A stretch of 39,671 nucleotides of DNA from Atopobium sp. (GTDB lineage: Bacteria > Actinomycetota > Coriobacteriia > Coriobacteriales > Atopobiaceae): contig JABZHP010000006.1 of assembly GCA_015258785.1 (NCBI GenBank), positions 1-39,671 on the forward strand. Direction: 5' to 3'. The stretch's first letter is position 1, and each line of letters opens with the position of its first letter. A program made the translations under genes and the position numbers. This document shows positions 9,451 to 17,249 of this stretch, in pieces. The notes beneath the pieces were generated by a model. That model was not told where the DNA came from, ran no database searches, and saw only the letters and a program-made list of their open reading frames with translations.

Positions 9451-9484
9451 AGAGACGAGAAGAGAGATCTCTCTTCTCGTCTCT
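9451..9484. repeat. 34-bp perfect palindrome between binding-protein and permease genes
   Basis: The sequence from AGAGACGAGAAGAGAG to its exact reverse complement forms a 15-bp stem with a 4-nt loop in RNA. It sits 29 bp after the lipoprotein stop codon and about 20 bp before the permease start. On the minus strand it is followed by TTGTTATT, a poor U-tract. This position fits a stabilising or attenuating hairpin that keeps binding-protein mRNA more abundant than permease mRNA, as known for malE-malF. Confidence 0.8.
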
Positions 9485-9513
9485 CACCAATCAAAGTATT
9501 ACTAGAAGGACTA

Positions 9514-10824
9514 CTATGCGTTAGCCTCTTTCTCAGTCTTCCAACCATCAACGAATGCGGACTTAACAGCATCCCAGCCCTCTGTTCCTGCTGCATAGCC
9601 CTTAAGCGCACTGGAGAGGTTGTTCTTCCACTCCTGAGAAGGAATGTAAATGAAGTCCCAAGCCACGGGCTCATTGCCCTTCTTTGCATACTCAGCTGCA
9701 ATGTTTGCAAGTGCATTCTTAGTTGCCTTTGCGTTCTTGAATGGAATGGTGAAGCCCATTTCCTCAGCAATTGCAGTGGTAGCAGTATCAGAAGTTACGC
9801 ACCAATAGATAAAGTCAAGTGTTGCCTTCTGGGAAGCGTCGTCTGCCTTGGAGCTTACGCACCAATAGTTCTCACCGCCAGAGCACATACCCTGCTTCTC
9901 TTCACCCTTAACGCCGATGTAAATTGGAATCATACCAAGGGCATCGTCGCCAAGTTTCTTGATGTCATTGTATGCCCAGGTACCATTTTGGTAGAAGACT
10001 GCTTCACCGTTAACAAACTCTGCAACAGCGTCATCGCCAGTCTTGCCAGAAAGCTCAGTTGGACTGCATGTAGCGTTGTTGATATAGAGGTCAAAAATCT
10101 GCTTGTAGTTAGGAAGATAGGTTCCCTTGATTTCCTTAGCCTCTGGATCACCAGTATCCTTGAACTCATAGTACAAAGGAAGGTTTGCAAGGTGTGTGGT
10201 AAAGCGCCAGTCAGAACTGGAATCAAGACCAGCGCTGGTGAATGCGCCCTTTACGCCAAGCTCTGCCTTGCGAGCCTGAATATCTTCAGCAATCTTCTTT
10301 AGGGAAGCAAAGTCCTTGATATCGTCTCCCTTATAACCTGCCTTCTCAAGCAGCTTCTTGTTGTAGATAATGCCGTAGTCTTCCTCTACGTAGTCAACAC
10401 CGTAGACAACGCCATCCTCCTGAAGCTTAAGAGCATCATTAGTGAGCTCATCCAGGATCTTGGCACCCTTAAGGTCAATGCAGTAGTCCTTTACGCCAAT
10501 AAGACCAGAAGGACCATTTGTCTGGAACAGTGTTGGTGCTACAGAAGCATCCTTGTTAATCTCAGACTGGAATGTCTGTGCATAAGTATCAGAAGCAGCA
10601 GTTACTACCTTTACAGGAACCTTAGTTTCCTCAGTATACTTAGCTGCAAGATCTTTCCACTGCTGATCAGACTCAGGCTTGAAGTTTAGAAAATAAACTG
10701 AGCCTTTTGCTGAATCAGAATCTCCCTTCTTTGAGGGGTTATTTCCGCCACAAGCAACAAGACCCAGTGAGCAAAGAGCTGACGCACTTAAGGTGACAAA
10801 CTGCCTACGATTGATACCAGACAT
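9514..10824 (-). CDS. Extracellular sugar-binding lipoprotein (ABC solute-binding protein family 1)
   Basis: Lipid-anchored binding protein that delivers oligosaccharide to the two permeases; 436 residues. The signal sequence MSGINRRQFVTLSASALCSL carries a twin-arginine-like NRRQFV and ends in the lipobox LVAC, with Cys25 as the acylation site, followed by a Gly/Asn/Ser/Lys linker. The mature part has the MalE-like pattern: VYFLNFKPESDQQWKDLA near the start, then DYCIDLKG, GVVYGVDYVEEDYGIIYNK (about residues 138-156) and FVNGEAVFYQNGTWAYND. It is first in the operon behind the promoter/operator region shared with the GntR regulator. Maltodextrin as ligand is inferred from the downstream malQ and glgP. 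Confidence 0.92.
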   Translation of the reverse strand: MSGINRRQFVTLSASALCSLGLVACGGNNPSKKGDSDSAKGSVYFLNFKPESDQQWKDLAAKYTEETKVPVKVVTAASDTYAQTFQSEINKDASVAPTLFQTNGPSGLIGVKDYCIDLKGAKILDELTNDALKLQEDGVVYGVDYVEEDYGIIYNKKLLEKAGYKGDDIKDFASLKKIAEDIQARKAELGVKGAFTSAGLDSSSDWRFTTHLANLPLYYEFKDTGDPEAKEIKGTYLPNYKQIFDLYINNATCSPTELSGKTGDDAVAEFVNGEAVFYQNGTWAYNDIKKLGDDALGMIPIYIGVKGEEKQGMCSGGENYWCVSSKADDASQKATLDFIYWCVTSDTATTAIAEEMGFTIPFKNAKATKNALANIAAEYAKKGNEPVAWDFIYIPSQEWKNNLSSALKGYAAGTEGWDAVKSAFVDGWKTEKEANA

Positions 10825-10885
10825 AAGACTCCTCCTTAGAGAGCGCTCCTAACCCTTTGCTAGGTTGACGTCTCTTCTCATGATT

Positions 10886-10915
10886 TTCATAAGCCATGCT
10901 TTGACACACTGTCAA
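10886..10915 (-). promoter_or_regulatory. Candidate promoter of the sugar-import operon
   Basis: On the minus strand a perfect -35 TTGACA (10915-10910) is followed after 18 bases by TATGAA (10891-10886). It lies about 60 bp upstream of the lipoprotein start. The -35 is embedded in the inverted repeat TTTGACA-CAC-TGTCAAA (10900-10916), an arrangement that would let a bound repressor block polymerase. Confidence 0.55.
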
Positions 10916-10961
10916 AACAATTTTGCTTACGTCTACAAAGAAAAGTATATTTGTAGTATCA

Positions 10962-10977
10962 AGTTGTTTAAACAACT
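10962..10977. promoter_or_regulatory. Candidate operator for the divergent GntR regulator
   Basis: AGTTGTTTAAACAACT is a perfect 16-bp palindrome midway between the lipoprotein gene and the GntR-family gene. A second inverted repeat, TTTGACA-CAC-TGTCAAA (10900-10916), lies about 45 bp away over the -35. Both have TTG...CAA half-sites. GntR/HutC proteins bind such palindromes as dimers; assignment to this regulator is inference from position. Confidence 0.5.
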
Positions 10978-11119
10978 CACTTCCGAACGGTATGAAATTG
11001 TCGGTAAATGGTATGAAAGGAACCATTTTATGTTTGTTTCATTTTTATAAAGCTACTATCTAATCAATGGTAGTTTGAACACGTAACTTTGAACTTCAGC
11101 AGCCTGTTAAGGAAATACT

Positions 11120-11839
11120 ATGCCAAGTGCACGATTCGATACGATTTATCAGGATTTGAAAAATAAAATCTTAGACGGTACCTACGCCTATGAGTCTTTT
11201 TTACCCACCGAGATGGAGCTGACCAAAACATATTCTTGCTCAAGAAACACTGTTCGACGAGCACTTACTCTCCTATCGGATGAAGCGCTCCTTCAACCAA
11301 TTCATGGCAGGGGCGTGCGTGTCATATGGCAGAAAAAACCAAGTGAAGTTATTGGCTCACTAGAAGGACTTGAGTCCTTTCAAGAATATGCCCATAGAAA
11401 TCATCTTATACCTGATACGGATGTCATTGTCTTTGAGCATGTACCATGCACAGATGACATTTCTCATCAAACTGGTTTTAGGGCGGGAGAAGAACTTATT
11501 CACATTGTTCGAATCCGCAAACTCAACGGATCTTCTCGCCAAATAGATAACGATTATCTCTTGGCATCCGCAGTGGGAAATTTAGGCAAAGACGATGCGG
11601 CAACCTCGATTTTTGCGTATTTAGAGAACACGCTTCACATGAAAATTCTAAAGAGCAAAAGAACCATCAGTGTTGAGCTGGCAACTGAAGAAGACCAGCA
11701 ACATTTAGAGCTTGGAGATTTTAATTGCGTAGCGGTGGTAGAGAGCCATTCGTTTAACTCGAGAGGCGTTATGTTTGGCTTTACGCAAACTCGCAGCCAC
11801 CCAGAAACGTTCTGCTATAAAGTTATTTCAAAGAGATAG
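11120..11839 (+). CDS. GntR/HutC-family transcriptional regulator (TreR-like) of the sugar operon
   Basis: 239 residues with a GntR winged helix-turn-helix at the N-terminus (residues about 5-70: FDTIYQDLKNKILDGTY, LPTEMELTKTYSCSRNTVRRAL and a GRGVRV wing) and a UTRA ligand-binding domain over about 85-235. The layout matches HutC-subfamily repressors such as TreR, which sense a sugar phosphate or similar metabolite. It is transcribed away from the oligosaccharide operon and shares a 295-bp regulatory gap with it, so it most likely controls that operon and perhaps itself. SD is AAGGA about 8 bases before ATG. The effector cannot be read from sequence. Only 7 bp separate its stop from the convergent downstream gene, with no terminator visible. 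Confidence 0.88.
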   Translation: MPSARFDTIYQDLKNKILDGTYAYESFLPTEMELTKTYSCSRNTVRRALTLLSDEALLQPIHGRGVRVIWQKKPSEVIGSLEGLESFQEYAHRNHLIPDTDVIVFEHVPCTDDISHQTGFRAGEELIHIVRIRKLNGSSRQIDNDYLLASAVGNLGKDDAATSIFAYLENTLHMKILKSKRTISVELATEEDQQHLELGDFNCVAVVESHSFNSRGVMFGFTQTRSHPETFCYKVISKR

Positions 11840-11846
11840 CCTGGCG

Positions 11847-12731
11847 TTAAATGTGCAGAATAAATTTCTTCTCTAGTTTGTGGAAGACGGTGTAGCCAAT
11901 AACTAGGGCAAGAACTGCAGAAACAAGGCAACCTAAAATGGTGCTTGTTGCAGGGAATTTCTGGAAAAGAAGACAGTCTCTAATAAACGTTACAAAGTGG
12001 AACATTGGATTAAAACGCTCGATCTGAAGCATCCAAGGCGACATGATATTAACGGAGTAGAACAGAGGCGTACCATACATCCAGGCCGTAGTCACAACAC
12101 TCCACAGGTGAATAACATCTCTAAAGAAGACCGCAAGGGCCGAGAGAAGCATTGCAAGACCAATACAGAAACACGCCAAAAGTAGCAAAGCTACAGGTGT
12201 GAGCAGGGCATAAATTGTGAGCGGGATGCGGAAGACAAGCATGACAATGCCAACAGCTATGAGCGAGAAAAGATAGTTTACAACCGCAAAAAGTACTTTC
12301 TGAACAGGGAACACAACGCGGTTGATGCGGACTTTTTTAAGCAGGCTGGATGCATCAATAATTGAACGCATACCCATAGTAGTTGCATCGTTCATCAGCT
12401 GAAACGCCGTATTACCAAGAATAAGATACAGAGGATAGTTCACAACATCCTCGGCGCGGTTGCCTAAAAACGTAGAAAAGACAACTGCCATAACGGTCAT
12501 CATCAAAAGTGGGTTCAAAACTGACCACACAACGCCCAAAATGGAACGGCGATATTTGAGCTTAAAGTCTTTACTTACCAGCTGACGCAAAATGAACTGG
12601 TCACGCTGATGTGTTGGATACCATGCATCTCGAGCAGAAACAGCTACAAGACTTGCACTTGCACCATTTGTATTTGCAGAAACTATGCTTGCATCCTGCG
12701 CATTATTGGTTTGTGTTGAAGACTCGCTCAC
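11847..12731 (-). CDS. ABC-2 type permease, polysaccharide/teichoic-acid export family (TagG/Wzm-like)
   Basis: 294 residues; the start codon is GTG with AAGGA six bases upstream. After a Ser/Thr/Asn-rich 30-residue tail, FILRQLVSKDFKLKYRRSILG and VVWSVLNPLLMM give the amphipathic interface helix and first membrane segment typical of TagG, Wzm and KpsM. About six membrane segments follow (roughly 64-88, 100-116, 142-167, 170-200, 207-226, 262-284). Such permeases export lipid-linked glycans together with a Wzt/TagH ATPase. No ATPase or glycosyltransferase gene is adjacent, so it appears to be an orphan, its partner encoded elsewhere. Convergent with the GntR gene. Confidence 0.85.
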   Translation of the reverse strand: MSESSTQTNNAQDASIVSANTNGASASLVAVSARDAWYPTHQRDQFILRQLVSKDFKLKYRRSILGVVWSVLNPLLMMTVMAVVFSTFLGNRAEDVVNYPLYLILGNTAFQLMNDATTMGMRSIIDASSLLKKVRINRVVFPVQKVLFAVVNYLFSLIAVGIVMLVFRIPLTIYALLTPVALLLLACFCIGLAMLLSALAVFFRDVIHLWSVVTTAWMYGTPLFYSVNIMSPWMLQIERFNPMFHFVTFIRDCLLFQKFPATSTILGCLVSAVLALVIGYTVFHKLEKKFILHI

Positions 12732-12928
12732 GCGCTATCCTTTTCTACCGATTTCTGTATGGTTTATCCTAGCACAGACAGACAAAGCCGTTTAAACTTG
12801 AAACGTTGTTGAACTGTTTTCTCCACTATTTTGTTTGTACATGTGGTGACAAAACTATTTAGAAACAGTGCTACTTGGCAGCCTTTAGTAAAAACGCTGC
12901 TTTGCAGTCCTAATAGAAATGGTGCAAA

Positions 12929-13858
12929 ATGTCTCAATCCCCTCTTGGACGCACGCTTATCATAGCTAATCCCGCTGCTCACAGTGGTAAGGGCGCTGCA
13001 GGCGCAGAGTTTGCTCGTCACTTTTTGACCAGCTATTCAGCTGCGACTGACGGATACGAGCTTAAGCTCACCACGGCCATGGGAGATGCTCGTATCATGG
13101 CTGCAGAAGCTGCAGATTTTGATACGGTTGTCGCACTTGGCGGAGATGGCGTCATCCATGAAGTGGTCAACGGCCTCATGACCTTATCGCCAGAGGTTCG
13201 TCCAGCACTTGGCATTATTCCTATGGGTTCCGGAAACGATTATGCACGCACGCTTGGCATGAAGATCAACGACCCAGAAGGCGCTTTTGCACAGCTGGTT
13301 CGCGGCAAAGTTAAGCAGCTAGAAATTGGTCGCATCAACGACGTCTACTTCATGGAGACCATGTCGTTTGGACTTGATGCGGCTATTGCAGCCGATACCA
13401 CAAAGCGCCGCGCAAACAACTCGTCAACTGAGGGCGAAGCACTCTTCTTGACCTCGGGACTCAAGTTTATGGCTGCAGGCAGCAAGGGTTACCCCTGCAC
13501 TGTCTCGTTTGATGGCGAGAAGGACATTGATCTTCAAGCGCTTATCATGGCCTTCCAGATTGGTCCTACGTATGGTGGCGGCTTTAAGGTCTGTCCACAC
13601 GCCCAGCCAGACGATGGTCTTCTCACCGTCTGCTACAACACCAAGGTGCCCAACATTCCGCACCTGCTGGCTTTGTTTGGCTTGGCAAGGGCTGGTAAGC
13701 ACGTCAACTCACGCATCATTGAAGAGCGCCACCTTAAGCGCGCAGAGGTGACTTTCCACGAGCCGGTTCCTGTTCAGGTTGACGGCGAAGAGCTCCCTTT
13801 TGCGGAAAAGTTTGTCATTGAGGTCATTCCCGCCGCGCTTTCCGTGATTGTTCCCTAG
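12929..13858 (+). CDS. Diacylglycerol/lipid kinase (DagK/YegS family)
   Basis: 309-residue cytoplasmic lipid kinase of the DAGKc family. Visible motifs are NPAAHSGKG (14-22), the nucleotide-binding VALGGDGVIHEVVNG (68-82) and IPMGSGNDYAR (97-107). The C-terminal half has the beta-sandwich pattern ending in VQVDGEELPF. Family members phosphorylate diacylglycerol recycled from glycerophosphate-polymer synthesis, or related lipids; the exact substrate is not readable. There is little Shine-Dalgarno sequence before the ATG (AGAAATGGTG only). It is a single plus-strand gene between minus-strand genes; the 197-bp gap with the divergent ABC-2 permease presumably holds both promoters, but no clear pair was found. 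Confidence 0.9.
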   Translation: MSQSPLGRTLIIANPAAHSGKGAAGAEFARHFLTSYSAATDGYELKLTTAMGDARIMAAEAADFDTVVALGGDGVIHEVVNGLMTLSPEVRPALGIIPMGSGNDYARTLGMKINDPEGAFAQLVRGKVKQLEIGRINDVYFMETMSFGLDAAIAADTTKRRANNSSTEGEALFLTSGLKFMAAGSKGYPCTVSFDGEKDIDLQALIMAFQIGPTYGGGFKVCPHAQPDDGLLTVCYNTKVPNIPHLLALFGLARAGKHVNSRIIEERHLKRAEVTFHEPVPVQVDGEELPFAEKFVIEVIPAALSVIVP

Positions 13859-13922
13859 CGCACAGAGCGACTCCTGCGCCGTAGGTCGCGCTTCGCGGCT
13901 CGGGCTTTGCTGGTTGCGCATT

Positions 13923-13946
13923 GCGAGAAGATCGATCTTCTCGCCA
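13923..13946. repeat. 22-bp perfect palindrome made of two opposed TTCTCGCC motifs
   Basis: GCGAGAAGATC/GATCTTCTCGC (13923-13944) is an exact palindrome followed by CA, so it ends in the over-represented TTCTCGCCA word. It lies 65 bp past the lipid-kinase stop, where it could act as the plus-strand transcript end, although no T-run follows. A smaller palindrome TTTAACGTTAAA is at 13952-13963. Confidence 0.7.
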
Positions 13947-13967
13947 GAAGGTTTAACGTTAAAGAAA

Positions 13968-13997
13968 CAGGGGCACCTGCCAGCGCAGATGCCCCTG
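13968..13997 (-). terminator. Intrinsic terminator of ptsI
   Basis: A hairpin with a 13-bp stem including one G-U pair (arms CAGGGGCA...TGCCCCTG outside, CTGC/GCAG inside, 4-nt loop), followed on the minus strand by TTTCTTT. It lies 23 bp after the ptsI stop codon. Confidence 0.85.
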
Positions 13998-14020
13998 AAT
14001 TTGTTTGTGTGAGCTAAGAC

Positions 14021-15724
14021 TTAGCGAGCTTCACGCTCAAGCAGAGCCTTAACCTCAGCTGCGGTATCAAGCTCCATGACGCGAGCGGTGAGCTCGTCTG
14101 CCTCAGCCTTTGTCCAAGCAGCAATGGTCTTGCGGGTGCGCAGGACAGATGGTGCAGAAACGGAGAACTCGTCCAGACCGAAGGAAAGCAGGACTGGAAT
14201 GAGCAGTGGGTCTGCAGCTGCCTCGCCGCACATACCAACCATGATCTTCTCCTTGTTACCCTCACCAATGAGGAACTTGAGGGAACGGAGAACGGATGGC
14301 TGGTAAACCTCGTAGAGGTAGGCAACGCGGTCATTACCGCGGTCAGCGCACATGGTGTAGCCAATAAGGTCGTTGGTGCCAATGGAGAAGAAGTCGCACT
14401 CACGAGCCAGCTTGTCTGCAATCAGGGATGCAGATGGAGTCTCGATCATGGTACCGACCTCGATGTCCTTGTTGTAAGCTACGCCCTCAGCGTCAAGCTC
14501 ACGCTTGCACTCCTCAACAAGAGCCTTTGCCTGGCGGACCTCATCGACGGTAGTAACAAGAGGAAGCATAATCTTAATGTCGCCAAATGCGGATGCGCGG
14601 AGAAGAGCGCGGAGCTGAACCTTGTACTGCTCAGCATTGTTGAGACAGTAACGGATAGCGCGGAAGCCCATGAATGGGTTCTCCTCAGCCTTCATGTTGA
14701 GGTAAGGAATCTCCTTATCGCCACCGACATCAAGCGTACGAATAATGACTGGCTTATCCTTCATGCGAAGAGCAACCTTCTGGTAAGCAGCAAACTGCTC
14801 CTCCTCGCTTGGGAGCTCCTTAGCGTCCATGAACAGGAATTCGGAGCGGAAAAGACCAATGCCCTCAGCGTCAGCATCAACTGCGCCGTTTGCGTCATCT
14901 GGGTTACCGATGTTAGCAACAAGCAGAACCTTGATGCCGTCAGCAGTTACGGTCTCCTTGCCGCGATAAGCCTCAAGAGCGGCCTTCTCTGCAGCATAAG
15001 CCTCAGCCTGAGCCTTGTACTCAGCAAGCTCAGTCTCGGAAGGATTGACAACAACCTTACCGTTAGTGCCGTCGACAACAATAGCATTGCCAGTTGCAAC
15101 CTCAGAAGTGATGTTAGGAACAGAAAGAACTGCAGGAATCTCAAGAGCGCGAGCAATGATTGCGGAGTGAGAAGTACGACCACCAGTCTCGGTAACAATA
15201 CCTGCAACGTGGTCCTTATCGATGTCCGCGGTCATTGAAGGAGTCAGCTCATGGCAGACAATGACGGAGTTCTCTGGAAGTGTAGAGAGGTCAACAACCT
15301 CTTTACCAAGCAGGTCAGCGAGAAGACCAGTCTTAACGTCAGCAACGTCTGCCGCGCGCTCACGGAAGAGCTCGTCCTCCATGCCAAGGAACATGTTGTA
15401 GTACATATCGTAGGCGTCGCTTACAGCCTGCTCAACGCAGGTGCCACCATCAATAGCACCGTTAACAGCCTCTTTGATGCCCTCATCCTCAGCAAACTCA
15501 ATATGGGCACCCATAATAGCAGCTGCTTCCTCGCCCACTGTCTTGGTCATGCGCTCAATCTGTGCGTTAGTCTGTGCAATGAACTTAGTTACAGCCTCTG
15601 CGTAACGAGCCTTCTCTGCAGCAGTGTCTTCAACAGTGTGCGGAGTAAAAGTGAGGTCTGGATCTACGGCAACCTGAGCAGTACCGATGCCGATTCCGTT
15701 GGATGCATTGACTCCCTCAAACAT
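14021..15724 (-). CDS. ptsI: PTS enzyme I (phosphoenolpyruvate-protein phosphotransferase)
   Basis: General PTS enzyme (EC 2.7.3.9) passing phosphate from PEP to HPr in the cytoplasm. Start 15724 (MFEGVNASNGIGIGTAQV) is preferred because AGGAG lies five bases upstream; an in-frame ATG 15 bases earlier has none. The 567 residues fit the family. The phosphorylated histidine is H186 in GGRTSHSAIIAR. The PEP-binding barrel shows GLFRSEFLFM, RTLDVGGDKEIPY, MGFRAIRYCL, MIETPSA and, near the C-terminus, MVGMCGEAAADP with the catalytic cysteine. ptsH is not adjacent. A terminator upstream (15880-15910) separates it from the sugar-phosphate kinase gene, so it has its own promoter; a TATACA (-10-like) lies about 35 bp upstream. 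Confidence 0.96.
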   Translation of the reverse strand: MFEGVNASNGIGIGTAQVAVDPDLTFTPHTVEDTAAEKARYAEAVTKFIAQTNAQIERMTKTVGEEAAAIMGAHIEFAEDEGIKEAVNGAIDGGTCVEQAVSDAYDMYYNMFLGMEDELFRERAADVADVKTGLLADLLGKEVVDLSTLPENSVIVCHELTPSMTADIDKDHVAGIVTETGGRTSHSAIIARALEIPAVLSVPNITSEVATGNAIVVDGTNGKVVVNPSETELAEYKAQAEAYAAEKAALEAYRGKETVTADGIKVLLVANIGNPDDANGAVDADAEGIGLFRSEFLFMDAKELPSEEEQFAAYQKVALRMKDKPVIIRTLDVGGDKEIPYLNMKAEENPFMGFRAIRYCLNNAEQYKVQLRALLRASAFGDIKIMLPLVTTVDEVRQAKALVEECKRELDAEGVAYNKDIEVGTMIETPSASLIADKLARECDFFSIGTNDLIGYTMCADRGNDRVAYLYEVYQPSVLRSLKFLIGEGNKEKIMVGMCGEAAADPLLIPVLLSFGLDEFSVSAPSVLRTRKTIAAWTKAEADELTARVMELDTAAEVKALLEREAR

Positions 15725-15780
15725 ACATGCTCCTATCATTGTCTGTTTAGCGGTGTATAACGTTCTGCAAGCCTATCCAC

Positions 15781-15844
15781 ACAGGACAATAGTCGCAGAA
15801 ACTAACCTGTCTTTGTACAGGGTAACATTTTTTTGACCTGTTAC
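15781..15844. promoter_or_regulatory. Inverted-repeat cluster in the ptsI leader
   Basis: The words ACAGG/CCTGT alternate four times (15781, 15806, 15817, 15837), and GTAACA/TGTTAC (15822-15827, 15839-15844) pair around an A/T-run. Two adjacent small hairpins, or alternatives between them, can form. It could be an operator cluster or a leader RNA for ptsI, or chance; function unknown. Confidence 0.35.
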
Positions 15845-15879
15845 GTTGTGAGTATCTTTAAATAAATTTCAATAAAAAA

Positions 15880-15910
15880 CACTTGGCGAGAGAATCTTTC
15901 TTGCCAAGTG
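15880..15910 (-). terminator. Intrinsic terminator of the sugar-phosphate kinase gene
   Basis: CACTTGGC / GCCAAGTG stem of 8 bp with a 15-nt partly pairable loop, followed on the minus strand by TTTTTTATT. It lies about 105 bp after the kinase stop codon and upstream of ptsI. Confidence 0.85.
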
Positions 15911-16014
15911 TATGTACGTTCACAATAGTCAAAACGCTCAGTATTTCTTGCGCGGCGAAAGTACACCATCTGAGGGTTTCTCGCCAAAAGAACTACGTGT
16001 TCTAGCTGCGATTA

Positions 16015-17028
16015 CTACTCGGAATCTGCAAGCCAAGAAGACTTAGCCTCGCGGCTCTCCTCTTTCTGGCGAGCAAGCTGAATCTCTTCTGCGATAGAGG
16101 CAGGCATTTCTCGGCCCATCTTCTTGTAAAGAGCGGTGACAACGCGATCAATGGTTGCGCGCTTTGCGATTCCTCGACTTGCTGCAGTTGCAGTACCGCA
16201 AGCTGAAGCGTAAATAAGCGCGGTGTCGTAATCGTAGCCAGCGGTGGTCTTTGCAAGGAAGCCTGCGACCATGGAGTCACCAGCGCCGGTTGCGTTAACC
16301 AGTCGAATCTTAGCGGTTGGAACAATGTGCTCGGTTCCGTACTCGTCCAGAAGCAGAGAACCTGCGCCACCGCAAGAAACGATAACGTTGCGAGCGCCGC
16401 CATCCTGGAGCTTCTTTGCAAATGGAATGCACTCTTCTGGGGTCTCTGGATTGGCATCAAAGATGCGGCCAACCTCGTGGTTGTTAGGCTTGATCAGGAA
16501 TGGCTGAGCCTTGATAGCCTCCATAAGTAGCTGACCAGGAGCATCAACAACAAACTGGATGCCGCGACCTGCAAGCTGAGCCATAAGGCGAGTATAGATA
16601 TCCTCTGGAAGTGAGCTTGGAATAGAACCGGTAAGAACCAGGGTGTCACCTGCACCAACAACGTCCATGCGCTCCAGCAGCTCATCAACCTTTTTCTCTG
16701 GAATGCGTGGACCATTGCCGTTGACCATGGTCATAACAATGCCGTTGAGCTTGACATTAATACGAGTAAAGCCAGAATCCAGCTTGACGAAGTTGCTTGG
16801 AATTCCCTGACGCTGCAAGTCACTGAGCAGGTATTCACCAGTAAAGCCACCAACAATGCCCATGGCGACGGTGACCTTATCAAGCTCATTGAGAAGCGTG
16901 GAGACGTTAATACCATTACCACCGCAGTGCAACTCTTCTGACGAGGAGCGGTTAGTAAAGCCCATGTCCAATGTGTTTGGATGCATGACATAGTCAAGCG
17001 CGGGATTAAGCGTCATTGTGTAAATCAC
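16015..17028 (-). CDS. fruK: 1-phosphofructokinase / hexose-phosphate kinase, PfkB family
   Basis: 337-residue ribokinase-fold kinase. Start is GTG at 17028 with GGAGG seven bases upstream. The N-terminal MIYTMTLNPALDY and CGGNGINVSTLLNEL (35-49) are typical of the FruK/LacC branch; the anion-hole and catalytic base are in LVNATGAGDSMVAGFLA with Asp251. FruK phosphorylates fructose-1-phosphate to fructose-1,6-bisphosphate after PTS fructose uptake; LacC (tagatose-6-phosphate) is the alternative. No fructose EII or FruR gene is adjacent, so the symbol is tentative. The C-terminus ends in a charged tail of about 25 residues. Proximity to ptsI fits a PTS-linked role. Confidence 0.8.
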   Translation of the reverse strand: MIYTMTLNPALDYVMHPNTLDMGFTNRSSSEELHCGGNGINVSTLLNELDKVTVAMGIVGGFTGEYLLSDLQRQGIPSNFVKLDSGFTRINVKLNGIVMTMVNGNGPRIPEKKVDELLERMDVVGAGDTLVLTGSIPSSLPEDIYTRLMAQLAGRGIQFVVDAPGQLLMEAIKAQPFLIKPNNHEVGRIFDANPETPEECIPFAKKLQDGGARNVIVSCGGAGSLLLDEYGTEHIVPTAKIRLVNATGAGDSMVAGFLAKTTAGYDYDTALIYASACGTATAASRGIAKRATIDRVVTALYKKMGREMPASIAEEIQLARQKEESREAKSSWLADSE

Positions 17029-17124
17029 GGCGAGTCCTCCGAACTACAATAAAATCATGGAGACTTCAGTATGACGCAATCACTCGAAACAAACAATTAG
17101 AATCTAGCGACTCACAAAAAATAA

Positions 17125-17148
17125 AAACCCCGACGCATGCCGGGGTTT
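17125..17148 (-). terminator. Terminator of the tRNA-His/tRNA-Lys transcript
   Basis: Stem AAACCCCG / CGGGGTTT with an 8-nt loop, followed on the minus strand by a T-rich tract (TTTTTATTTTTTG), 10 bp past the CCA end of tRNA-Lys. Confidence 0.9.
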
Positions 17149-17158
17149 GAAATTCAAA

Positions 17159-17234
17159 TGGTGGATCGTCAGGGGTTCGAACCCTGGACCTTGGGATTAA
17201 GAGTCCCCTGCTCTACCAGCTGAGCTAACGATCC
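17159..17234 (-). tRNA. tRNA-Lys (anticodon CTT), CCA encoded
   Basis: On the minus strand the acceptor GGATCGT pairs with ACGATCC, the D-arm is GCTC/GAGC, the anticodon loop CTCTTAA gives CTT (codon AAG), and the T-arm is CAGGG-TTCGAAC-CCCTG. Discriminator A and CCA are encoded. One end pair of the anticodon stem (G27-A43) is mismatched. It follows tRNA-His by 15 bp and shares its transcript. Confidence 0.95.
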
Positions 17235-17249
17235 AATTAACGTTTCGAA

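Noticed and set aside
13859..13920. GC-rich partial hairpin after the lipid-kinase stop as a terminator
   Set aside because: Arms are only four to five bases with mismatches, and no T-run follows.
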